NCBI GenBank assembly: GCA_026987795.1
Contig: JALSMF010000136.1
Span: 1 to 20,083 of the forward strand
Length of the DNA stretch: 20,083 nucleotides
Direction: 5' to 3'
From: Bacteroidales bacterium
GTDB taxonomy: Bacteria > Bacteroidota > Bacteroidia > Bacteroidales > JAADGE01
Below are positions 13,213 through 20,083 of this stretch, in pieces. The position numbers and the translations under genes are program-made. The notes under the pieces are model-generated. The model searched no databases. It saw only the letters and a program-made list of their open reading frames with translations, and was not told where the DNA came from. The stretch's first letter is position 1. Each line of letters opens with the position of its first letter.

Positions 13213-14475
13213 TTAATTTTCCTCCAGTATTTTCTCAAATGTTGAGACCTTTATTTCGTCATACATATCATAGTGTATAGCAGACTTAATAAGAATTCCT
13301 TCCGGAACTTTACTCACAAGAATATCCCATTTTTCTTGGTTTAATGATTTTACAAAATAAGCAAATGAATGTGAAACGGCATTTGCCGTCAGGTATTTAA
13401 AATACATTTGAGCTATTGATTTGAGCATATCCGTGTAAGGTTGTAAATCTGTCGTTGTTGACTCTGCTTCACTGTCAATCCAGGCTATGGGAACTTTTGC
13501 AATTGACTCTCTTTTAAGTATATCTGTTTTTATCAAAAGTTCAATATCAAATGCAAATTTTTTTTCGATATTGTTTAAGACTAAATCGGGAATAATTTCA
13601 GATCTGAATGCTTTAAATCCACACTGTGTATCAGTGATATAGTTAAGTCGTTTAATCATTCGCTTCCATAAATAAATGAACAGTTTTCCGCGAGAGTTCC
13701 TTGTTCCTTGCTTTATCACAACAGACCTGTCTTCTCTCCTGGAGCCTATTGCCGCATACATATTTTCTTTTATTATCGGTTCTGCAAGCAAGCCCAATTG
13801 CCCGAGGTGTGTAGATAAATCCGCATCAGTATAACAAATTATGTGGTTTCTGTTTCTGTTTTGTTGTGAGGCATACCACATTCCGTAAAGTATTGAGCCG
13901 CCTTTTCTGCTGTCATCAGTTGTTTTTAAACCTTCGGCAACTTTTAGTTTTTCATTTATTGCATCTTGCAGATATAATACCTTAACATTGTTTCCGGAAT
14001 ATTCTTTTTTTAGTACCTCTTCAGCTATTTTTCCGCTGCTTTCGGGACAACCGTCATCAACAACCAGCATATCCCACGTAATGTTACTGAAATCTCCGGT
14101 TAAATCTTCAATTTGTTTAATTTTTCTTATAAGAAAATTTTCTCCGTGAGGGTGTTCTCTTCTTGTCAGAATTCTGTTGTGCTCTTTATAAACTGCAAAA
14201 ACAATTGTAAAATGAATATTTTTTTTTATTTCTGAAAGTATTTTTTTTGAAAGGGCTGTTTTAACGGCAGAATGTGTAAATAAACTGTATTTTGATAAAA
14301 TTTTGGATGTTTTTTTCTCTAATTCTCTTAATTCATTGCTGTTTTTTCCGTTTTCATACAGTAAACTTGACAAATATTCTGCTTTATTGCTGTCAGATTC
14401 CGAAGTTAAATCAAACTTTTCGGATGTTAGTTTATTCTCAAAATCTTCTGTTATTTTCTCTAAATTCATCAACAT
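13213..14475 (-). CDS. Family 2-type glycosyltransferase with N-terminal helical extension
   Basis: A 420-residue protein. Residues 1-88 form a charged, probably helical extension. The GT-A domain starts at FTIVFAVYKEHN (89-100). The nucleotide-sugar motif VVDDGCPESSG is at 138-148, and the metal-binding DxD-like DADLSTH at 217-223. The acceptor-side motif TDTQCGFKAFR (281-291) resembles that of polyprenyl-phosphate glycosyltransferases. An insertion rich in Arg and His (RILTRREHPHGENF) follows the first strand. No transmembrane segment is clear, so it is probably cytosolic or peripheral. It should use a UDP- or GDP-sugar; acceptor is unknown. Start is the ATG at 14475, with an alternative two codons later. 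Confidence 0.8.
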   Translation of the reverse strand: MLMNLEKITEDFENKLTSEKFDLTSESDSNKAEYLSSLLYENGKNSNELRELEKKTSKILSKYSLFTHSAVKTALSKKILSEIKKNIHFTIVFAVYKEHNRILTRREHPHGENFLIRKIKQIEDLTGDFSNITWDMLVVDDGCPESSGKIAEEVLKKEYSGNNVKVLYLQDAINEKLKVAEGLKTTDDSRKGGSILYGMWYASQQNRNRNHIICYTDADLSTHLGQLGLLAEPIIKENMYAAIGSRREDRSVVIKQGTRNSRGKLFIYLWKRMIKRLNYITDTQCGFKAFRSEIIPDLVLNNIEKKFAFDIELLIKTDILKRESIAKVPIAWIDSEAESTTTDLQPYTDMLKSIAQMYFKYLTANAVSHSFAYFVKSLNQEKWDILVSKVPEGILIKSAIHYDMYDEIKVSTFEKILEEN

Positions 14476-14496
14476 TTTTTTGCTTTGCTAAATTAT

Positions 14497-14524
14497 AAAA
14501 AAAAAGTTATTATGCAAGCATAAT
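14497..14524 (-). terminator. Weak terminator-like hairpin after the YjbQ gene
   Basis: On the minus strand ATTATGC and GCATAAT (14524-14509) form a 7-bp stem with a 2-base centre, followed after AAC by nine T's. It begins 5 bases after the YjbQ stop codon. The stem is AT-rich, so termination may be partial, with some read-through into the glycosyltransferase gene. Confidence 0.4.
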
Positions 14525-14529
14525 TTTAT

Positions 14530-14940
14530 TCAATGATACAGTGTCAATACAATTTTTCTTCGTCCGCCGTTGTTTCTGAATTCACATAAATAAATTCCCT
14601 GCCATATCCCAATATTGAGCTTTCCGTTTGTAACGGGAATATTTAAAGATGCTCCCGTTAAACTTGATTTTAAATGTGCCGGCATATCATCGCTCCCTTC
14701 AAAAATATGTGTGTAATAAGGTTGATTTTCCGGAATAAGTTTATTAAAAATTGTTTCAAAGTCTTCTCTGACCGAATAGTCTGCATTTTCATTAATCGTC
14801 AACCCTGCTGATGTATGTTTTATAAAAATATTCAAGATACCGTTATCGCTGATATCCGGTAATTCTTGCTCTATTTTATCGGTTATTAAATGAAAACCTC
14901 TTTTGTAAGCCGGCAGAATAATTTCTTTTTGAAATACCAT
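14530..14940 (-). CDS. yjbQ: YjbQ/UPF0047 family protein
   Basis: A 136-residue small cytosolic beta-rich protein of the UPF0047 family. Signature blocks are HTSAGLTINENAD (42-54), HIFEGSDDMPAHLKSSL (78-94) and GIWQGIYLCEFRNNG (111-125). His42, Asp85 and His89 are plausible metal or substrate ligands. The family has been linked to a secondary thiamin-phosphate synthase activity in E. coli YjbQ, but its main physiological role is unresolved. Length is typical. It is divergent from the TonB-dependent receptor gene (75 bases apart). A terminator-like hairpin follows directly after it. Confidence 0.92.
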   Translation of the reverse strand: MVFQKEIILPAYKRGFHLITDKIEQELPDISDNGILNIFIKHTSAGLTINENADYSVREDFETIFNKLIPENQPYYTHIFEGSDDMPAHLKSSLTGASLNIPVTNGKLNIGIWQGIYLCEFRNNGGRRKIVLTLYH

Positions 14941-14958
14941 TTTTCTCTTATTTAGGTT

Positions 14959-14966
14959 TACTTTTG
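14959..14966 (+). promoter_or_regulatory. Candidate -7 element of the TonB-dependent receptor gene
   Basis: TACTTTTG matches TAnnTTTG exactly, 49 bases before the receptor ATG. The nearest upstream TTTG is too far away (27 bases), so the -33 element is weak or absent and an activator may be needed. Confidence 0.4.
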
Positions 14967-15015
14967 CAATATTTTAAAATTAAAACAGTTTACTAAAAAC
15001 AACAAAATTTATTGT

Positions 15016-17451
15016 ATGTTTCAGAAGAAAGCATTATTATTTATTGTTTTATTTTTTTTGAACTCGGTCATTTTCTCGCAAGTCATAAATATCAGCGGAA
15101 AAATAAAAGACGAATATAATAATAAATTGCCGTTTGTAAATATTTTCACAAAAGATTTAAAATATAAGTCTGTTTCCGATTCTGCAGGAAATTATTCAAT
15201 AAAATTGCCCGACAGCTACATCTTCTTATTTTTTCAATTTTCAGATGACGAACCGTTTAAAGTTAATATTCCTAAAGGAAGAAATAAAATTAATATAGAT
15301 GTAACTCTCGGCACTGCAAATAAGATAGGAGATGTGATTATAGAAGCAGATAAGGTTAACGCAACAGGTATTCTTTATGTAGAAGCAAAAATTTCAGAAG
15401 TTTTACCGTCAATCTCAGGCGGGATAGAAAGTTTGATAAAAACAGAACTCGGGGTATCGGGTTCAAGAAATGAGCTAAGTTCAAAATATTCGGTAAGGGG
15501 CGGAAGTTTTGACGAAAACCTCGTTTATGTTAACGGTATTGAGATATACAGACCTCAACTTATACGAGCCGGGCAGCAGGAAGGTCTAAGTTTTATAAAC
15601 CCGCTGATGGTTTCGGAAGCAAAATTTTCATCAGGTGGTTTTGAGGCAAAATACGGCGGAAAAATGTCCTCGGTTTTGGATATTTCTTACAAGCATGCCC
15701 TTGAAAATAAGTTTTCAGTATCTGCAAGTTTACTCGGCGGATCTGTATTTTTGCAAAGATTAAGTAAAAATAAAAAATTAAGCTTCCTTTCGGGAGTGAG
15801 ATATAAAAGCACAAGATATTTGCTTAACACTCTTGAAACCTTGGGAGACTACGACCCTAAATTCATTGATTTTCAGACTTACGTAAGTTATAACATCAAT
15901 TCAAAATTTGACATTCGTTTTTTAGCAAATATTTCGGACAGTAAGTTTAATTTTATACCAAGAAGCGGTGTTACAAATTTCGGGTCAATAGAAAAACTTC
16001 TGTCACTGAGTGTTTTTTATACAGGACAGGAAACTGACCGTTTTTATTCAAATACTGCTGCTGTTTCATTTAATTTTCATCCCGATAAAAATTTGAATTA
16101 TTCATTTAACTTTTCCGGATATTCGGCAAATGAAAGTGAAAAATTTGATATAATAGGATTTTATGATTTAAACCAATTGAACAATGATATAGGCAGTGAA
16201 AACGCCGGAGACAGTATATTGAATTTAGGAAACGGAGCCTATATGCAACACGCACGAAACAAACTGTTAATAAGCGGGATACAGGCTACACAAACAGGAT
16301 ATTTCAAAAAAGAAAATCATTATTTTAACTGGGGATTAATATATAAATATGATATTATAAATGACGAAATTGACGAATGGAATTTATTGGATTCAGCAAG
16401 CTACTCCGTGCCTTATGACGATGAATACCTGATAATGAATGAAAACATAAAAGCAAAAAATGAGATTATAAATAATCGATTTACTGCATATATCCAAGAT
16501 AAACTCCTGATACAAAACTATATGATGCAATATGAAATAATCGGAGGTATGCGGTTTCAATATAATACGCTTGCTGAGGAATATCTATACAGTCCCCGGT
16601 TGGCTTTTGCGGCAAAATCTTTAAATAAAAATAAACATGTTTTCAGATTATCAGCAGGAGTTTATTATCAGCCGGTTTTTTATCGTGAGATAAGGAAGTT
16701 TGACGGAACGTTAGCCGATAATAAGACTGCTCAAAAATCCGTTCATTTTGTTGCGGGACACAATTTTAAATTTCGTGCATTAGGACGAAATATGCAATTA
16801 TTTACAGAAGTGTATTATAAAAAGTTAAATAATATAATACCTTTTGAAATGGATAATATTCGTGTTAAATACTATGCCGACATAAGAACATCGGGTTATG
16901 TAAAAGGTATTGACACGAAAATACGAGGCGATTTTGTTCCGGGCATTGATTCCTGGTTTAGTTTATCATTTCTGAAAACAGAGGAAAAAGTTCTTGACCT
17001 TGGCGAAAACACCTCTTTCTATATTCCTCGCCCGACAGACCAAAGAGTTACGGCAAATCTTTTTGTGCAAGACTATCTGCCCGGAAATAAACGTTTTAAA
17101 GCATTTTTAAATTTTGTTTTCGGAACAGGTTTTCCGTTCGGCGAACCGCGAAACTTACAAGAAAAAGCAAAATACAGGTCTTTTTCATACCAACGAGTTG
17201 ACTTAGGAGCATCTGCGGTTCTTGTAAATGAAGAAAAAACTTATAAGAGTAATTTTTTAAATCATTTTAAGTCTGTTTGGCTTACTGTAGAGGTTTTTAA
17301 TATGCTTGATATAGAAAACACGGTTTCTTATCGCTGGATACATGTTGTCCCCAACAGTTCCCTTGCCGCAAATAATGTGAATAATAATTTTCCCGTACCC
17401 TACAATTTAACAGGCAGAAGATTTAACTTAAAAATATCAGTAAAAATATAA
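15016..17451 (+). CDS. TonB-dependent outer-membrane receptor with carboxypeptidase-regulatory-like domain
   Basis: An 811-residue outer-membrane transporter. A signal peptide (MFQKKALLFIVLFFLNSVIF, about 1-22) precedes a CarboxypepD-reg-like beta domain (24-105: INISGKIKDEYNNKLPFVNI). The plug (about 125-225) contains SKYSVRGGSFDENLVYVNGIEIY, split here as SKYSVRGGSFDEN then LVYVNGIEIY, the typical RGG and DNG-like region. The rest is beta-barrel with many aromatic strand ends and a final RRFNLKISVKI strand. It imports a bulky ligand using TonB energy. There is no SusD partner next to it, so a polysaccharide system is unlikely; ligand is unknown. The gene is shorter than SusC proteins (about 1000 residues). 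It converges on fmt with only 6 bases between stop codons. Confidence 0.92.
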   Translation: MFQKKALLFIVLFFLNSVIFSQVINISGKIKDEYNNKLPFVNIFTKDLKYKSVSDSAGNYSIKLPDSYIFLFFQFSDDEPFKVNIPKGRNKINIDVTLGTANKIGDVIIEADKVNATGILYVEAKISEVLPSISGGIESLIKTELGVSGSRNELSSKYSVRGGSFDENLVYVNGIEIYRPQLIRAGQQEGLSFINPLMVSEAKFSSGGFEAKYGGKMSSVLDISYKHALENKFSVSASLLGGSVFLQRLSKNKKLSFLSGVRYKSTRYLLNTLETLGDYDPKFIDFQTYVSYNINSKFDIRFLANISDSKFNFIPRSGVTNFGSIEKLLSLSVFYTGQETDRFYSNTAAVSFNFHPDKNLNYSFNFSGYSANESEKFDIIGFYDLNQLNNDIGSENAGDSILNLGNGAYMQHARNKLLISGIQATQTGYFKKENHYFNWGLIYKYDIINDEIDEWNLLDSASYSVPYDDEYLIMNENIKAKNEIINNRFTAYIQDKLLIQNYMMQYEIIGGMRFQYNTLAEEYLYSPRLAFAAKSLNKNKHVFRLSAGVYYQPVFYREIRKFDGTLADNKTAQKSVHFVAGHNFKFRALGRNMQLFTEVYYKKLNNIIPFEMDNIRVKYYADIRTSGYVKGIDTKIRGDFVPGIDSWFSLSFLKTEEKVLDLGENTSFYIPRPTDQRVTANLFVQDYLPGNKRFKAFLNFVFGTGFPFGEPRNLQEKAKYRSFSYQRVDLGASAVLVNEEKTYKSNFLNHFKSVWLTVEVFNMLDIENTVSYRWIHVVPNSSLAANNVNNNFPVPYNLTGRRFNLKISVKI

Positions 17452-17457
17452 TTTCCA

Positions 17458-18429
17458 TCATTTCCTCTGTTTTATTTTGTATGCCGAGATATCAAAACCG
17501 TTTAATAAATCGTTTACTCTCATAGGCTTTTTTCCCTGCAATTGCAGTTCCTTAACATCTAAAAAACCGTCGGCAGCGGCAATTTTCAGATAATTCTTGT
17601 TATTTGAAACAATCTCTCCGGGTATTAAAGAATGCTTCTCTGTAATTTTGTCGGCTCTGAAAATTTTTAATATTAAAGTTTTTTGACTATTCTCAAGAAT
17701 TGTCCAAGCTGCAGGATAAGGACTTAACCCTCTTATAAAGTTATATATTTTATCTGTCCTCCTATTCCACTCTATCTTACAATCATCTTTAAAAATTTTA
17801 GGTGCAGGTTTTATTTCCGTATTTGCCGCAAGTTCGCTTTGAGGTATCGGGTTTACAGCTTTATTCATAATATCCGTAACAGTTTTCAGGATTAACTCTC
17901 CGCCTACTAACATCAACTTATCGTGCAATTCGCCTGCTGTTTCATCCGGCAAAATTTCAACTTCTTTTTGTGCAATTATATTTCCTGTATCAATTTCTTT
18001 TTCAATAAAAAAAGTAGTAACCCCGGTTTTTGTTTCACCGTTAATGACAGCATGGTTAATAGGAGCCGCACCCCTGTACTGCGGCAACAAAGATGCATGC
18101 AAATTAACAGTTCCGTATTTCGGCATATTCCAAACAACTTCAGGCAACATTCTGAAAGCAACTACAACATATAAATCTGCATTAAGATTTTTCAGTTCGG
18201 CAATAAAATCATCCGACTTTAAGTTATGCGGCTGCAGGACCTTTAAACCTTCAGATAAAGCATATTTTTTCACTGCTGACTCGCGTATTTTTCTGCCTCT
18301 GCCGGCAGGCTTATCCGGAGCCGTAACAACAGCAAGTATTTTAACCCCCTTCTCATACAATATTTTCAAACTTTCAACCGCAAAGTCCGGAGTTCCCATA
18401 AATATTATTCCGAAATTTCTATTATCCAT
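17458..18429 (-). CDS. fmt: Methionyl-tRNA formyltransferase
   Basis: A 323-residue cytosolic enzyme that transfers a formyl group from 10-formyltetrahydrofolate to Met-tRNA-fMet for translation initiation. The N-terminal Rossmann domain begins IIFMGTPDFAVESL. The catalytic block NLHASLLPQYRGAAPIN (109-125) supplies Asn109 and His111, and Asp147 in EIDTGNI completes the triad. The loop PDKPAGRGRKI (38-48) follows the second strand. A C-terminal tRNA-binding domain covers about 205-320, with PAPKIFKDDCKIEW and GLSPYPAAW. Start overlaps the end of the upstream DNA glycosylase gene by 8 bases. Peptide deformylase is not adjacent. Confidence 0.96.
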   Translation of the reverse strand: MDNRNFGIIFMGTPDFAVESLKILYEKGVKILAVVTAPDKPAGRGRKIRESAVKKYALSEGLKVLQPHNLKSDDFIAELKNLNADLYVVVAFRMLPEVVWNMPKYGTVNLHASLLPQYRGAAPINHAVINGETKTGVTTFFIEKEIDTGNIIAQKEVEILPDETAGELHDKLMLVGGELILKTVTDIMNKAVNPIPQSELAANTEIKPAPKIFKDDCKIEWNRRTDKIYNFIRGLSPYPAAWTILENSQKTLILKIFRADKITEKHSLIPGEIVSNNKNYLKIAAADGFLDVKELQLQGKKPMRVNDLLNGFDISAYKIKQRK

Positions 18430-18916
18430 TTTGTAATACTTTTATTATTAATGACCATTTTTCAAGTTTATCCTCGAAAGAAATTCTTGCATTCGCAGGG
18501 CTTGTTGAAGGTAATAACTGAAAATTTTTGTCATAATCAAATCCTATATATTTTTCATAAAATTTCATTGCATACTTTCCGTTAAAAAATACGTTTTTTA
18601 TTTTAGAGTGATTTCTGTAAAAAGTTTTAAAATCATTAGGAATTTCATCTTTTATGTCAGAATCTGCACTGCCCTTTCTGCTGCAATATTTCAAAACATC
18701 CCATAAAGCTGTTTTATTATCAGTAAGTAATTTTAACCTTACGGAATAATCTTCTGAAAAGTCAGAATTAAACAATCTGAACATAATTTTCCAAAAAGAA
18801 TTAAATTTATAACCGTAATATTCTTGAACTTCTAAAGAAGTTTTTCCGGGCATTGTGCCTAAAATTAATATCTTTGCGTTTTTATTCCCTGCCGGAGGAA
18901 AAGAAAATGACTTCAT
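18422..18916 (-). CDS. Hypoxanthine/uracil-DNA glycosylase-like protein (UDG superfamily)
   Basis: A 164-residue protein of the uracil-DNA glycosylase fold, closest in pattern to the hypoxanthine-DNA glycosylase (family 6) group, which removes deaminated adenine from DNA. Motif 1 is KILILGTMPGKTSL (15-28). EYYGYKFNSFWKIM (32-45) carries Asn39, in the region of the asparagine reported as essential in family 6. Motif 2 is LPSTSPANA (135-143). Most other UDG families have a different motif 1, so specificity is inferred. The open frame continues 30 codons upstream, but the ATG at 18916 starts the family-typical SFPPAGN block. Its stop overlaps the fmt start by 8 bases, so the two are translationally coupled. 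Confidence 0.82.
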   Translation of the reverse strand: MKSFSFPPAGNKNAKILILGTMPGKTSLEVQEYYGYKFNSFWKIMFRLFNSDFSEDYSVRLKLLTDNKTALWDVLKYCSRKGSADSDIKDEIPNDFKTFYRNHSKIKNVFFNGKYAMKFYEKYIGFDYDKNFQLLPSTSPANARISFEDKLEKWSLIIKVLQNG

Positions 18917-18932
18917 TTTTATAAATTTACGG

Positions 18933-18940
18933 CAAATATA
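18933..18940 (-). promoter_or_regulatory. Candidate -7 element of the glycosylase-fmt operon
   Basis: TATATTTG on the minus strand matches TAnnTTTG and lies 16 bases before the ATG at 18916. No good -33 TTG is found at the right spacing. It supports the shorter start: the longer frame would begin upstream of the predicted transcription start. Confidence 0.42.
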
Positions 18941-18991
18941 AAATAAAAGACAAAGATTAACAGTTTGGTATATTAAACAAAATATCCGAAA

Positions 18992-20083
18992 ATGAATAAA
19001 ATACATTTACTTATTTACTTACTGTTTGCAGGACTGTTGTTTTCTTTTACTTCAGATAACTCAAACAATGAAAAAAACAAATTAGTTTTAGACCTGATAA
19101 AAGAAGGATTACAGCGTTATCATTATTCAGAAAAAAAAATAGATAATAACTTTTCGGAACAGGTTTTTGACATTTATCTGAAAAAGTTAGACTATAATAA
19201 GCGTTTCTTCTTACAATCAGATATTAATAAATTTGCAGAATATAAATACAAAATAGACGAAGCTGTTCTGAACAATGATTTTACATTTTTTAATTTAACT
19301 AAAGAGGTTTACATACAACGAGTCAGTGAAGTTAATAAATATATAGAAGCTGCACTTAAAAAGCCTTTTGATTTTTCTGAAAATGATTCAATTCGTTTAG
19401 ATGCGGAAAAGAGACATTTTGCCGAAAATAAAAAAGAACTTAAAGAGTTTTGGGCTAAGTTTTTAAAATATTCGGTTATGACAAAACTTGCCGATAAAAT
19501 TAAAATTCAGGAAGACGCAAAAAAAAATAATGATACGACAATAAAAATAAAAACAATTGAAGAACTGCAGAAAAAAGCAACCGAAGAGATTAAAAAAAAT
19601 TATGAAGACTGGTACCACAGAATCTCAAAAGTTGACGAAGACGATTTACTAAGTTTATATTTTAACTCAATAACAGGATATTACGGACCTCATACCGAAT
19701 TCTTTCCGCCTAAAGACAAAGAAAACTTTGACATTCGCATTTCCGGAAAGCTGGAAGGTATAGGAGCCCAACTTTCCCAACCCAATGCATATATAAAAGT
19801 AGTAAAAATAATACCCGGAAGCCCGTGCTGGAAGCAAGGCGAACTTGAGGTAGGAGACTTAATATTAAAAGTAGCACAAGGAAATAAAGAAGCTGTTGAT
19901 GTTGTAGATATGCGACTTGACAAAGCAATTGAGTTAATTAGAGGAAAAAAAGGAACAGAAGTTCGCCTGACTGTTAAAAAAGCTGACGGAAGCATAAAAA
20001 TTATTCCCATAATCAGAGATATTATTATTTTAGAAGAAACTTTTGCAAAATCGGCAGTAATACAAGACAGTATAACCGGAATT
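18992..20083 (+). CDS. Carboxy-terminal processing protease, S41 family (Prc/Tsp type), 3' end outside window
   Basis: The first 364 codons are present and remain open to the edge. A hydrophobic export segment (MNKIHLLIYLLFAGLLFSFT) is followed by a long charged helical region (about 30-245) with the pattern FSEQVFDIYLKKLDYNKRFFLQSDI, as in Tsp-type enzymes rather than the shorter CtpA type. A PDZ domain starts near residue 250 with GKLEGIGAQLS, then VVKIIPGSPCWKQGELEVGDLI and IELIRGKKGTEVRLTV. The Ser-Lys catalytic dyad of the protease domain lies beyond the window. Family members degrade or trim periplasmic proteins by recognising C termini. The gene is divergent from the DNA glycosylase gene (75 bases). 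Confidence 0.9.
   Translation, partial: MNKIHLLIYLLFAGLLFSFTSDNSNNEKNKLVLDLIKEGLQRYHYSEKKIDNNFSEQVFDIYLKKLDYNKRFFLQSDINKFAEYKYKIDEAVLNNDFTFFNLTKEVYIQRVSEVNKYIEAALKKPFDFSENDSIRLDAEKRHFAENKKELKEFWAKFLKYSVMTKLADKIKIQEDAKKNNDTTIKIKTIEELQKKATEEIKKNYEDWYHRISKVDEDDLLSLYFNSITGYYGPHTEFFPPKDKENFDIRISGKLEGIGAQLSQPNAYIKVVKIIPGSPCWKQGELEVGDLILKVAQGNKEAVDVVDMRLDKAIELIRGKKGTEVRLTVKKADGSIKIIPIIRDIIILEETFAKSAVIQDSITGI

Noticed and set aside
15016..17451. TonB-dependent receptor read as SusC of a polysaccharide utilisation locus
   Set aside because: No SusD, glycoside hydrolase or dedicated regulator is adjacent, and the protein is shorter than typical SusC.
18917..19006. Upstream extension of the DNA glycosylase ORF to an ATG at 19006
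   Set aside because: The extra 30 residues do not resemble the family, would overlap the start of the S41 protease gene, and lie upstream of the candidate promoter at 18933-18940.
19690..20010. Minus-strand open frames opposite the S41 protease gene
   Set aside because: They are antisense to a clear PDZ-domain coding region, have no family resemblance and no upstream signals.

Overview
The window is about 20 kb of an AT-rich (roughly one-third GC) chromosome from a member of the Bacteroidota. The phylum call rests on several things seen directly: TAnnTTTG-type -7 promoter elements, almost no Shine-Dalgarno sequences, a DUF3078 outer-membrane barrel, a TonB-dependent receptor with an N-terminal carboxypeptidase-regulatory-like domain, and an ECF sigma gene with a 4-base overlap to the next gene. 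I see no tRNA, rRNA, CRISPR array, insertion sequence or prophage. The region is a mosaic of ordinary chromosomal genes in short transcription units.

Layout. Positions 1-1559 (minus) hold the edge of an anti-sigma-type gene, its ECF sigma factor and an exported helical-repeat protein. Positions 1643-2729 (plus) hold an overlapping pair, a DUF1858 protein and a Cof-type HAD phosphatase; the phosphatase runs 38 bp into a convergent SBF/BASS-type transporter (2692-3600, minus). A solitary trpB (3720-4892, minus) is preceded by a 331-bp leader region containing a 22-codon leader peptide with tandem Trp codons and a strong terminator: a ribosome-mediated attenuator. Upstream of it are DUF3078 (5224-6156) and clpB (6328-8928), both minus. 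A divergent control region separates clpB from a plus-strand pair, beta-carbonic anhydrase and an exported serine hydrolase (9149-11362).

The minus strand then carries a hemerythrin-like protein (11427-11828), and an acyl-CoA dehydrogenase, a family-2 glycosyltransferase and a YjbQ protein (12034-14940). A TonB-dependent receptor (15016-17451, plus) is followed by convergent fmt, which is translationally coupled to a hypoxanthine/uracil-DNA glycosylase-like gene (17458-18916, minus). A Prc/Tsp-type S41 protease gene (18992 onward, plus) runs off the right edge.

No multi-gene novel system is evident. The most informative features are regulatory: the complete trp attenuator in front of an isolated trpB; a near-perfect 17-18 bp inverted repeat flanking the promoter of the DUF3078 gene, which could be an invertible promoter or a pair of operators; and a TGTCA-AAA-TGACA palindrome with a degenerate copy 31 bp away upstream of clpB. 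The remaining genes are housekeeping or envelope functions.
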